From assembly GCA_002353225.1 (NCBI GenBank), contig DEJF01000073.1, positions 1 through 36,419 on the forward strand: a stretch of 36,419 nucleotides of DNA. Direction: 5' to 3'. Shown here one piece after another: positions 1 to 7,206 of this stretch; positions within the stretch are counted from its first letter, which is position 1, and each line of letters opens with the position of its first letter. The translations under genes and the position numbers were made by a program. Source of the DNA: Prevotella sp. UBA2755 (lineage in GTDB: Bacteria > Bacteroidota > Bacteroidia > Bacteroidales > Bacteroidaceae). Below the pieces are notes generated by a model. That model was given only the letters and a program-made list of their open reading frames with translations, made no database searches and was not told where the DNA came from.

Positions 1-156
1 GTTGACGACTACCTGAAGCGCATTATGAACGATATTCACGAGAACTGCGTGAAGTACGGTACACAGGCTGACGGTTACATCAACTACGTGAAGGGCGCCA
101 ACGTGGCAGGCTTCATGAAGGTGGCTTCCGCCATGATGAGCCAGGGTATTGTATAA
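1..156 (+). CDS. gdhA: Glutamate dehydrogenase, C-terminal end (partial)
   Basis: Only the last 51 codons are inside the window, in frame from base 1 to a TAA stop at 154-156. The encoded tail contains YVKGANVAGFMKVA, which I recognise as the closing helix of hexameric NADP-type glutamate dehydrogenases (Glu/Leu/Phe/Val dehydrogenase family) of Bacteroidales. The enzyme interconverts 2-oxoglutarate plus ammonium and glutamate in the cytoplasm. The catalytic and nucleotide-binding parts lie upstream of the window, so cofactor preference cannot be read here. A strong terminator follows 36 nt after the stop, so this is the end of its transcript. Confidence 0.85.
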   Translation, partial: VDDYLKRIMNDIHENCVKYGTQADGYINYVKGANVAGFMKVASAMMSQGIV

Positions 157-192
157 GAAACTATCTTCCGACACAAACACTGAATAGAAAAG

Positions 193-226
193 AGGGGCGG
201 TCAACATGTTTGACCGCCCCTTTCTG
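193..226 (+). terminator. Rho-independent terminator after gdhA
   Basis: A perfect 12-bp GC-rich stem (193-204 paired with 210-221) closes a 5-nt loop, and the stem ends in CCCCTTTCT, giving a short U tract. It lies between gdhA and the next plus-strand gene, which has its own promoter. Confidence 0.85.
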
Positions 227-244
227 TAATTGTTGAGGAGAATA

Positions 245-276
245 TTTGGCATTTTACTCACTTATTCGTATCTTTG
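245..276 (+). promoter_or_regulatory. Bacteroidota sigma-ABfr-type promoter
   Basis: The -33 element TTTG is at 245-248 and the -7 element TATCTTTG (TAnnTTTG) at 269-276, spaced 20 nt. This fits the known Bacteroidota consensus. It places the transcript start at about 281-284, downstream of any start codon before 300, and so decides the start of the next gene. Confidence 0.75.
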
Positions 277-299
277 CAAAAAACATAATAACAGGAGGA

Positions 300-1124
300 A
301 TGAAAGTTATACGATTTATCTTTACGTTTGCCGTTTTGCTCGTGACATTGAATGTACACGCACAAGATGAGGACGAGGATATTGCCTATTCACTCAATCT
401 TGCCGAGACGGTGGTACTGTCTGACGGTACGACTTTCGAGGAATACCTGTTGAAGAAAGTACTTGCCAATTCCCAACCGCTCAAAAAGCGGGTCAGGGCA
501 CTGCGCTACTCAGTGACCTGCCAACTGGAGAAGGATATTGACCTGACGAAATTCCCCCACCGCAGGACCATCACCTTCGCCGCCCGCCTGGCAGGCTACG
601 GACCTATCGTGACTGCCCTCAGGGAACATAAGCATTTCGGTATCACGATGGCAGAGGACGTACTGTTCAACAATGGCAGGATCACGACCTCGAATGTACG
701 GATGGTGGAGATGAAGCAGGAACTGACGGAGAAGCAGATCAAGTCGTTCCTGAAACACGATGGCATGATGAGCGCCAACGTATATGACCAGTTCTATAAG
801 AGAGTACGCGAGAAAGTGAAGGAACTACAGAAGAAATACAGGAAGAAGAAAGAGACGGGCATGGAATATGTGGGCAGTTACACCAAGGGCAAAAGGACGT
901 TCTATATCGTGAAACTCGACAACATGAGGGTGCATATCGCTGATGGCTGCTGGCAGATATCACGCATCAACTGGCAGGAGAAACAGAACAATATGCAGTA
1001 TGAGTTCAAGGAAGTGAGACCCGACCTGTTCCTGCTGTCACATGGTTCGGCAAAATTCTTCCTGGACAAAGTGAAATGGCCCAAGGGCTACGTCTCCATG
1101 AGAATGACCTATACGTACCATTGA
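300..1124 (+). CDS. Exported protein of unknown function
   Basis: The protein has 274 residues from the ATG at 300. I chose this start because a promoter at 245-276 lies just upstream and because it begins directly with a Sec signal peptide (MKVIRF, hydrophobic FTFAVLLVTL, cleavage after NVHAQ). An in-frame TTG at 246 would add 18 residues but precedes the predicted transcript start. The mature part is rich in lysine and in charged alpha-helical stretches (residues about 130-200, many KK and EK pairs), followed by a beta-rich section with YVGSYTKGKRTFYIVKLD. I do not recognise the family. There is no lipobox, so it is probably periplasmic. It stands alone, between the gdhA terminator and a palindromic intergenic element. 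Confidence 0.75.
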   Translation: MKVIRFIFTFAVLLVTLNVHAQDEDEDIAYSLNLAETVVLSDGTTFEEYLLKKVLANSQPLKKRVRALRYSVTCQLEKDIDLTKFPHRRTITFAARLAGYGPIVTALREHKHFGITMAEDVLFNNGRITTSNVRMVEMKQELTEKQIKSFLKHDGMMSANVYDQFYKRVREKVKELQKKYRKKKETGMEYVGSYTKGKRTFYIVKLDNMRVHIADGCWQISRINWQEKQNNMQYEFKEVRPDLFLLSHGSAKFFLDKVKWPKGYVSMRMTYTYH

Positions 1125-1165
1125 AACCTCACGACAGAAGATTATTGTCAAGCGATATGTTTATA

Positions 1166-1535
1166 TTTCCTGCAAACCTGCACCTGGATTGATTATCAAT
1201 AAGTTACACGTCTAAAAGGCGATATTTCCTGCACCTGAAGTTGCACCTTACTCCCTATTACCGATTAAAAAGAAGCAGTACCAAGATTTGTGCGAGTTCT
1301 TGGTACTGGTTGTCCGCATACCTCGTACAACCAGCACCAGTATGTCGTACACCCTGTACGTGGTGCTCGTATAACCAGTACCTCATACCTGTATATGGAG
1401 TACCACATATACGAATGCGGTATCCCTCATATCGGCACATGCCATTCAAAGCTGTCGAACGAGGTGCAACTTCAGGTGCAGGTAATTAATTCACAAGTCA
1501 TTGATTTCCAGTTATATTGCAGGAAATGCAGGAAA
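1166..1535. repeat. Nested palindromic intergenic element
   Basis: The 559-nt gap 1125-1683 has no convincing gene. It holds a perfect 21-bp inverted repeat (1228-1248 and 1462-1482). Outside these arms TTTCCTGCA occurs at 1166 and 1225 and its complement TGCAGGAAA at 1518 and 1527, making a looser outer repeat. Inside are further pairings: 1276-1286 with 1298-1308 (11 bp), 1303-1311 with 1373-1381 (9 bp), 1333-1339 with 1361-1367, and 1346-1351 with 1355-1360. The tetramer GTAC occurs seven times in 126 nt, mostly 22 nt apart. This could be a MITE-like element, a REP-type element or a structured RNA; no target-site duplication is evident. The remaining 1536-1683 is AT-rich and I see nothing else in it. 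Confidence 0.75.
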
Positions 1536-1683
1536 ATCCACAATTTTGGTTGATAGACAATACTTATTTTGTGCCTCGCAAACAGTTACGAGACTAAGCA
1601 ACAATAATAGTAATATGGTCTTTTTCATTGTATTATTCTTATTATTTAATAACATAAAATGTTATCAGTAGAAAGTGGATCAT

Positions 1684-2037
1684 TCAGAACCGTCCCCAGC
1701 TTTCTACGACCTGCAGAGCCTGGTCGTAGTTTGCCATGAAAGCCTTCTCCACCAGACACGGTTTCCCTTTTTCTATTGCCTCCATCGTCACGTCGAAATG
1801 GTGGGAGTGGGGTGTACCGACATACACTAAGTCGATATCCTCTGCGTCAAGGAGCTCAGAGTAAGAGCCATAGGCACATGGTATTCCCCATTTCGCGGCA
1901 AAGTCCTGTGCCTTCTGTAATGTTCTGGAAGCCACGGCGTGACAGGTGACTCCTTCCATCCGTTGAATGGTGTATGCCGCTTTCTCGGCGATCCATCCTG
2001 TGGCAATGATGCCCACTCGTAAATCAGTCTGTTTCAT
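1684..2037 (-). pseudogene. Truncated Gfo/Idh/MocA oxidoreductase (N-terminal Rossmann half)
   Basis: The 117 residues match the NAD(P)-binding N-terminal domain of the Gfo/Idh/MocA family: RVGIIATGWIAEK as the dinucleotide-binding loop, a strand ending AVASRT, then DLVYVGTPHSHHF and GKPCLVEKAF, where the EK pair carries the family's conserved lysine. Family members are usually 320-380 residues, with a C-terminal alpha/beta substrate domain. Here the reading frame ends with SWGRF and a TGA just after the Rossmann fold, and no continuation is found in any frame downstream, where the palindromic element lies. It follows the permease gene by 41 nt on the same strand and is probably its operon partner, now decayed. 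A short functional protein is possible but unlikely. Confidence 0.7.
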
Positions 2038-2078
2038 CGTTTTGGGTGCTTAGTTAATTGATTGACATAGTGATAAGC

Positions 2079-3353
2079 TCAGTTCTTGTCTGTTGGCTTC
2101 TTGAACCGGCCAGTCCAGTCCTCTATGAATGAGAGTAAGATATAGGTGGCGAGTCCGATGATAATACCGTCGGTGATACTGCCCGTGATAGGCATGAGCA
2201 GGATACAGAGAAAGGCGGGCATAGCCTCCTTGGGACGTGAGATGCTGATATGGCGCACGGAGCCAAATAGGTGGAAACCTGCCACAACCAGTACTGGGGC
2301 GGTGGCAACGGCGGGGATGGCAAGGAATAGCGGTGCGAAGAACAGACTCAGGGTGAAGCAGAGTGCAACGACAAGGGCTGTGAGTCCCGTATGTCCTCCT
2401 TCGGCAACGCCGGTGGCACTCTCCACGTAAGTGGTCACAGTACTGGTGCCCAGACAGGCTCCGCCCACAGTGCCGAGGGCATCGCTGAGCATGATACGTT
2501 GCATGTGGGGTATCCGACCGTTCTTACGGATGCTGCCCGATGTTGCCATTACGCCGACAATTGTACCGAGACTGTCGAAGATGTCGAAGAAGAGCATCGT
2601 CAGCACACATACCCAGAGGTCAGGCGAGAACAAGTCGTTCCATGAGAACTGGCAGAACAGCGGGGCAGGTGAGTCGGGTAGTGAGAACAGCCTGTCGGGC
2701 AATGTCGTCACGCCTAAAGGGATGCCCACCAACGTGACGATAACGATGCTGAGCAAAAGTCCTCCCCGAAACCGCATGATAGCGAATGCTCCCGTGAGCA
2801 CCAGACCCAACAGGAAGAGCAGCGAGGAGGGACTGGTCAGGGTGTTGATATGATTGAAGATGGTTCCCGTGGCAAGCAGTCCGCTATTCTTCATACCTAT
2901 CATAGCGATAAAGAAACCGATGCCTGCGGCGATGGCATACTTCAGCGAGACTGGCACCATGTCGAAGATGACATGTCGCAAGTTGCTTACGCAAAGAAGA
3001 ACAAAGAGTATACCCTCAATGAGCACGGCGGTGAGGGCAAACTGCCACGAATAGCCCATTGAGAGGCAGACGGTCTCGATGAAGAACACGTTGAGCGAAA
3101 GTCCTGGCGCCTGACCAAAAGGCTTGCGCGCCACAAATGCCATGAGCAGTGTGCCGACTATGGTTGCAAGGGCGGTGGCGGTGAATACCGTGTCAATAGG
3201 AAATCCAACCTTTGCCAGCGGACTGAACATGGCGGGCAGCAGTGCCAGGATATATGACATGGTGGCGAAAGTAGTGAGACCAGCCAGCACTTCGGTCTTG
3301 AGATTGTCGCGCAGTGGTGAGAAACCGACGAGGGATAAAAAGATTCTCTTCAT
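2079..3353 (-). CDS. NCS2-family purine permease (AzgA/PbuG-like)
   Basis: The protein has 424 residues and many hydrophobic segments, consistent with the 12-14 membrane spans of NCS2 transporters. The N-terminal part, LKTEVLAGLTTFATMSYIL, is characteristic of the AzgA/PbuG branch, which imports guanine, hypoxanthine or adenine by proton symport. FFDIFDSLGTIVGV and the later GTSTVTTYVESATGVAEGG are the substrate-site motifs typical of this branch. Length is normal for the family. It starts 22 nt after the stop codon of a sensor kinase gene and is followed by an oxidoreductase fragment, so all three are probably one transcript. The exact purine cannot be told from sequence alone. Confidence 0.85.
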   Translation of the reverse strand: MKRIFLSLVGFSPLRDNLKTEVLAGLTTFATMSYILALLPAMFSPLAKVGFPIDTVFTATALATIVGTLLMAFVARKPFGQAPGLSLNVFFIETVCLSMGYSWQFALTAVLIEGILFVLLCVSNLRHVIFDMVPVSLKYAIAAGIGFFIAMIGMKNSGLLATGTIFNHINTLTSPSSLLFLLGLVLTGAFAIMRFRGGLLLSIVIVTLVGIPLGVTTLPDRLFSLPDSPAPLFCQFSWNDLFSPDLWVCVLTMLFFDIFDSLGTIVGVMATSGSIRKNGRIPHMQRIMLSDALGTVGGACLGTSTVTTYVESATGVAEGGHTGLTALVVALCFTLSLFFAPLFLAIPAVATAPVLVVAGFHLFGSVRHISISRPKEAMPAFLCILLMPITGSITDGIIIGLATYILLSFIEDWTGRFKKPTDKN

Positions 3354-3375
3354 TTACGATTTACCTATTAGCTAT

Positions 3376-5322
3376 TTACGATTTAAATGATATGGGAATG
3401 ATGAAGTCGAACTTGGAGCCTCCCGTATAGTCGGTATCGAGGGTGAGCGTTCCTCCAAGGCGTTCGGCGATCATGCGTGCTACAGAGAGTCCGAGACCGG
3501 TGCCTTGTGCAAAACTGTCCAGTTTGGCAAAGCGCTCAAAGACAAACTCGCGCTTGTCGGCAGGAATACCCGGTCCTGTGTCGGCAACAGAGAAATGTAG
3601 CTTGTCGTCTTCTTGGGTCAGCGTGAGCGTGATGCTGCCCAGATGAGTGAACTTGGCGGCATTGTCAAGCAGACGCGCCAGGACAGTCTGTATCATCTGC
3701 GGATAGGTGCTGACCTCCATATCGTCGGGCACCTGGCAATGGTTCTCAAGGGCTACATCAGCCACTACCGACGGGCTGACGGCTTCTAAGGCTTGTGCCA
3801 CAATCAGGGCAGGATAATAGTTCTTTGCCGGTGGCAACTCGCTGCTGCTCTCCAGATCGGAAATCTGGATGAGGTCGTCGAGGATATTGGTCAGATGAAG
3901 CGTACTGTCCTGGATGCGCTGGCTGATTTCAAGTCGCTCCTCATCAGGCAGTTCGATGTCTGGCATGGCAAGCACCTGGGTGAAGCCACTGATGTGGTTG
4001 AGCGGGGTGCGTATCTCGTGCGTCATACTCTGGATGAAGGCTGTCTTCGCCTTCGATGCCGCCTCGGCACGGTCACGCTCGATGGCAAGTTGCTTGTTCT
4101 GTGCTACTACCACATTGCGCTCTCGCTGCAACTGCCTGTTCTTGATTTCCAACTGGCGGCTCCAACGACTGTTATAGACCAGGAAGACGAGAATGGCACA
4201 GATACCCATGATCATGGCGATACTGCCTGTGGTGAAGCGCGAACGTTGTTCGAGCTGAGCATTAGCAGCCTGCAACTCGTTGACGGCAAACTGTTTGTTC
4301 AGATGGTTCAACCGGTCGTGCTGGTCGATGGCGGTGAGTGAGTCTTTCAACTCATCGAGCCGGTGATACGTTTTCAGGGCATCCTCAAAACGGCCAGCCT
4401 TCTCCAGGACTCTGGCATACTCCTCAAGGGCTAAAGTCATATTGCTGCTATCGGTGCTTTTTCTGGCTAATTCTAACAGATGGGCACTGTGCCGCAGGGC
4501 TTCTCCAATACGTCCTTGTTCCCTTGCCAGTTGACTGCGTTGCTGTGCGATAGCGATGAGGTTAAGGACACTGTTGCCTGCTGTGCCCTCATAATATGCT
4601 GCAGAGTCGATGGCAGCCTCCGCCTGTTGATAGTTACCTGTCTCCAGCAGATAGTTTGCACGAGATGAATGGAAAGAGTAATGGAAATCGGCGTAAGCTG
4701 CGGCATCCGAGTCATTAGGGATGACGGGATGGCGGTCTATTTCTTTCTGCCATGCCTTCAATGTACTGTCCACAGCCGCATAGTGTTTCATCTTCAGCTG
4801 TTCTTCGCAGAGCGTATCATAGCAGTAGAACAGTTCACCCGGTGTAGCCCCTTTGGGGAAGTATCCAATGGCCTTTTTCAAATGTACCTCTGCTTCTTTG
4901 TGGTTATTGGCATGGGCATAGCCTACCCCCAGTGTCTTATACGATAAGAACAGACCATAATTCTCCTTGCGCTTCTCGGCTTCCTCCTGCATGCGGTGGG
5001 CTTCGTCCGTTGCCTTGTCGAACTGGTTGTCCCAAACGTAAGCCTCTGCCAGTACTGCCCAGATATTGTAATACCACTGGCGCTGGTTATGCTCGGCACA
5101 GACTGCCATGCTCCATGCCGCAAACTTTTCGAGCGAGTCGGTCTCGTTATTATTATAATAGTTAAGGGCATGCTTCACGAGCGCAAAACAGGAGTCGTTC
5201 CAGTTGACGGAGTCGCCTGACGTGTCTGCCTTGCTGCCTGTTCCGTGTTGGCAGGAGAGCAACAGCGGACCAGCCAGCGCTATAATGAGCGCAGCGAAGA
5301 AGAATATGCGTTTTTGTGTCAT
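3376..5322 (-). CDS. TPR-containing sensor histidine kinase with lipoprotein-type N-terminus
   Basis: The protein has 648 residues. The N-terminus has a signal ending in LLLSC, so Cys24 is a plausible lipidation site. Residues about 40-360 are helical repeats resembling TPRs (for example ALNYYNNNETDSLEKFA, HLKKAIGYF, LETGNYQQAEAAIDSAA). A transmembrane helix follows at about 366-384, then a coiled linker and a HisKA domain with phospho-acceptor His435 in MTHEIRTPLNHI. The HATPase domain has N box LLDNAAKF (Asn554), G1 VADTGPGIP and G2 GTGLGLSVA. No receiver or DNA-binding domain is fused and no partner regulator lies next to it. It is the first gene of a group with the purine permease, which hints at a nutritional signal; that link is inference. 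Confidence 0.88.
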   Translation of the reverse strand: MTQKRIFFFAALIIALAGPLLLSCQHGTGSKADTSGDSVNWNDSCFALVKHALNYYNNNETDSLEKFAAWSMAVCAEHNQRQWYYNIWAVLAEAYVWDNQFDKATDEAHRMQEEAEKRKENYGLFLSYKTLGVGYAHANNHKEAEVHLKKAIGYFPKGATPGELFYCYDTLCEEQLKMKHYAAVDSTLKAWQKEIDRHPVIPNDSDAAAYADFHYSFHSSRANYLLETGNYQQAEAAIDSAAYYEGTAGNSVLNLIAIAQQRSQLAREQGRIGEALRHSAHLLELARKSTDSSNMTLALEEYARVLEKAGRFEDALKTYHRLDELKDSLTAIDQHDRLNHLNKQFAVNELQAANAQLEQRSRFTTGSIAMIMGICAILVFLVYNSRWSRQLEIKNRQLQRERNVVVAQNKQLAIERDRAEAASKAKTAFIQSMTHEIRTPLNHISGFTQVLAMPDIELPDEERLEISQRIQDSTLHLTNILDDLIQISDLESSSELPPAKNYYPALIVAQALEAVSPSVVADVALENHCQVPDDMEVSTYPQMIQTVLARLLDNAAKFTHLGSITLTLTQEDDKLHFSVADTGPGIPADKREFVFERFAKLDSFAQGTGLGLSVARMIAERLGGTLTLDTDYTGGSKFDFIIPISFKS

Positions 5323-5347
5323 AACGGTCGGTCGGATGGTTAGACAG

Positions 5348-5377
5348 CAAAGTTACAACAATTTCTTGATACTCACA
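5348..5377 (-). promoter_or_regulatory. Bacteroidota promoter for the TPR histidine kinase operon
   Basis: Read on the minus strand, TTG (5377-5375), 19 nt, then TAACTTTG (5355-5348) matches the TTG/TAnnTTTG pair. The box ends 25 nt before the ATG at 5322. Confidence 0.65.
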
Positions 5378-5440
5378 AGAGAATCTTGGAAAATTTGCGC
5401 AAAAACCGCTTGAGAATCATGGGGTCGGTTCTATTAAAGT

Positions 5441-5605
5441 GGTGACGGTGACGGTTACAGTTTAGTGAAATCGCACTGAAAAGGTTGACTATAACTTTTA
5501 CTATATATATAATATGTATATTATATATATAGTAATATAAATATACATGTTTTATTCGCATTATGGGATTCTCATTTTTGGAAAACTGTAACCGTCACCG
5601 TCACC
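5441..5605. repeat. MITE-like element with 23-bp terminal inverted repeats
   Basis: A perfect 23-bp inverted repeat (5441-5463 and 5583-5605) begins with GGTGACGGTGACGGTTACAG and bounds a 165-bp AT-rich segment. At its centre is a second perfect palindrome with 18-bp arms of alternating AT (5498-5515 and 5518-5535) around two bases. There is no coding capacity. The size, clean ends and internal dyad suggest a miniature inverted-repeat transposable element. I could not identify a target-site duplication or a matching transposase in the window. Confidence 0.75.
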
Positions 5606-5621
5606 GTTTTTATTGTGCACG

Positions 5622-5652
5622 TCCTTTTGTATATTTGGAAACAAGTTTTTGT
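5622..5652 (+). repeat. 31-bp direct repeat, left copy
   Basis: This copy matches 7133-7163 at 30 of 31 positions in the same orientation. The core is TTTGTATATTTGGAAACAAG here and TTTGTATATATGGAAACAAG in the right copy. The two copies bracket the AAA_14/DUF4143 gene. This copy also contains a TATATTTG box at 5630-5637, which the right copy lacks. Confidence 0.8.
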
Positions 5653-5695
5653 CATTGTATATTAATTAATACTGTGCAAAGGTATTTTATTGTGC

Positions 5696-5754
5696 TTTGT
5701 TTGCTGACATCGAACAAAAATCACCTTTTTTGTTTGCTGGTATCAAATAAAAGT
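5696..5754 (+). repeat. Duplicated 26-bp motif overlapping a -33 element
   Basis: 5696-5721 and 5729-5754 agree at 21 of 26 positions, all differences being transitions, and both begin TTTGTTTGCTG. They are 33 nt apart, about three helical turns. The second copy contains the TTTG -33 element of the ATPase promoter, so these may be operator sites or a duplicated promoter half. Confidence 0.55.
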
Positions 5755-5764
5755 ATTATCTTTG
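5733..5764 (+). promoter_or_regulatory. Bacteroidota promoter for the AAA_14/DUF4143 gene
   Basis: TTTG at 5733-5736, 20 nt, then TATCTTTG at 5757-5764. It supports translation from the ATG at 5798 rather than from an in-frame TTG at 5762 that lies inside the promoter box. Confidence 0.75.
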
Positions 5765-5797
5765 CCCACGTTTTCATATTTTCAATACAAATGCATC

Positions 5798-7066
5798 ATG
5801 GCAATAACGAAAGAAACATTCCGTACCCTGATTCATGAAGGACAGGAAGAGATAAGAGACGTTGAGTTATATAATCGCCCGTTTGACTTCGAAGAAAACG
5901 GACGCTATGTACTTGTTGGAGTACGTCAGGCGGGTAAATCCTATATGCTATATAAGCGTGCCAGACAGATGATGGAAGCAGGCTATCAGTTAGAAGATAT
6001 GGTGTATATTAACTTCGACGATGAACGCCTAATGGGTATGAAGGCAGACGAACTTGACCTTATTCTTCAAGCCTATCAGTCTGTATATAACCATGTGCCT
6101 GTGCTATTCTTCGACGAGATTCAGAATGTTGAGGGCTGGGAACATTTTGCCCGTCGTCTGGCCAACAAGAAATACCATGTCTATATCACTGGCAGTAATG
6201 CCAAGATGCTGAGCCGGGATATCCAGACTGTACTTGGTGGGCGATTCTTCGATGCGCTGATATATCCCTATACCTTTTCGGAATACTTGGAAGCCAAAGA
6301 AATCATACTGGAGAAGGAATGGCAATATGGCAGCCAACGTGCGGTGGTGCAACAGTCTTTTGCAGACTATATGAAGTGGGGCGGTTTCCCTGAACTGCTC
6401 TTATTCCGTAACAAACGCAATTGGCTTAACGGTCTCTATGAAAAGATTCTCTTGGGTGACATCATTCAACGCAACAAGGTAAAGAATGAGATGGCATTAC
6501 GGCTGACCATGAAGCGATTGGCAGAAAACGTTATGCAGCCCATCTCATATAATCGCGTTGCTAACCTGATACGCTCCACAGGGACGAATATAGCCGTTTC
6601 TTCTGTCAGCGACTATGTGCGTTATGCACAGGAAGCCTGCATGTTGTTTTCATTGGAGAACTATGCTTCGAAGTTCGTGGAGAAAGAGACGGTGAAGAAA
6701 CACTACTTTGTTGATAACGGTCTGCTGAGCATCTTTTTGTTCAACGGTGATACAGCGCTGTTGGAAAATCTCTGCGCTATTCATCTGCGCAAACGCTATG
6801 GAGAGGAATTGTGCTACTATAATAAAAATGTCGAGGTTGATTTTCTCATAGCAGAAGAAGGCTATGCCATTCAAGCCTCCTATTCTATCTATGGTGAGGG
6901 CATGCAGGACACTTTTGAGCGTGAGACCAAGGCATTGAAACAGTTGGATACTTTCCTTTCATTGAAGCGTATGGTGATTGTAACTAACGACGAAGAGGGA
7001 ACAGTCTCGTTAGAAAATGGCAAACAGATTGAAGTAATTCCTGCATGGAAGTGGTTGCTTGAATGA
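5798..7066 (+). CDS. AAA_14/DUF4143 ATPase
   Basis: The protein has 422 residues from the ATG at 5798. The AAA_14 domain spans about residues 30-160: Walker A GVRQAGKS (41-48), Walker B VLFFDEIQN (Asp106, Glu107) and a sensor-like ITGSNAKML. The middle part is the helical DUF4143 region with GRFFDALIYPYTFSEYL. The C-terminal region, EVDFLIAEEGYAIQASYS, corresponds to the nuclease-like fold of these proteins, where many homologues have an E-x-K motif; here it reads Q-A-S, so the site looks inactive. Members are very common and multicopy in Bacteroidales and their role is not established; DNA-related or regulatory roles have been suggested. The gene has its own promoter and stands between divergent neighbours. 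The flanking 31-bp direct repeats suggest it arrived or was duplicated as a unit. Confidence 0.88.
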   Translation: MAITKETFRTLIHEGQEEIRDVELYNRPFDFEENGRYVLVGVRQAGKSYMLYKRARQMMEAGYQLEDMVYINFDDERLMGMKADELDLILQAYQSVYNHVPVLFFDEIQNVEGWEHFARRLANKKYHVYITGSNAKMLSRDIQTVLGGRFFDALIYPYTFSEYLEAKEIILEKEWQYGSQRAVVQQSFADYMKWGGFPELLLFRNKRNWLNGLYEKILLGDIIQRNKVKNEMALRLTMKRLAENVMQPISYNRVANLIRSTGTNIAVSSVSDYVRYAQEACMLFSLENYASKFVEKETVKKHYFVDNGLLSIFLFNGDTALLENLCAIHLRKRYGEELCYYNKNVEVDFLIAEEGYAIQASYSIYGEGMQDTFERETKALKQLDTFLSLKRMVIVTNDEEGTVSLENGKQIEVIPAWKWLLE

Positions 7067-7132
7067 CATTCTCTATACTCTAAACATCAGCATGATCCGA
7101 AAGGATATCACTTTCGGCAAGGATAGATGAAC

Positions 7133-7163
7133 TCCTTTTGTATATATGGAAACAAGTTTTTGT
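7133..7163 (+). repeat. 31-bp direct repeat, right copy
   Basis: Right-hand partner of 5622-5652, one mismatch in 31. It lies 66 nt beyond the stop of the ATPase gene. A 7-bp hairpin (7097-7103 with 7111-7117) lies just before it, without a U tract. Confidence 0.8.
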
Positions 7164-7206
7164 TTATCAAATGGAGGCTTTAATTGACCCGATTATGGGC
7201 TTCAAG

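Larger units (their letters stand above)
5323..5797. other. Long intergenic region between divergent genes
   Basis: No convincing gene. It contains the minus-strand promoter at 5348-5377, a 165-bp inverted-repeat element at 5441-5605, one copy of a 31-bp direct repeat at 5622-5652, a duplicated 26-bp motif at 5696-5721 and 5729-5754, and the plus-strand promoter at 5733-5764. The segment is markedly more AT-rich than the neighbouring genes. Confidence 0.7.

Noticed and set aside
246..299. An earlier TTG start for the exported protein at 300-1124
   Set aside because: It overlaps the promoter and would hide the signal peptide behind 18 extra residues.
1241..1553. Overlapping open frames of 60-87 codons on both strands in the intergenic region
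   Set aside because: They lie within the palindromic element, mirror each other on opposite strands and show no protein-like composition.
3793..4341. A 182-codon plus-strand frame opposite the histidine kinase gene
   Set aside because: It lies wholly antisense to a well-supported gene and encodes no recognisable domain; similar antisense frames at 8011-8505, 9296-9850, 16288-16875, 27649-28248 and 30007-30675 were dropped for the same reason.
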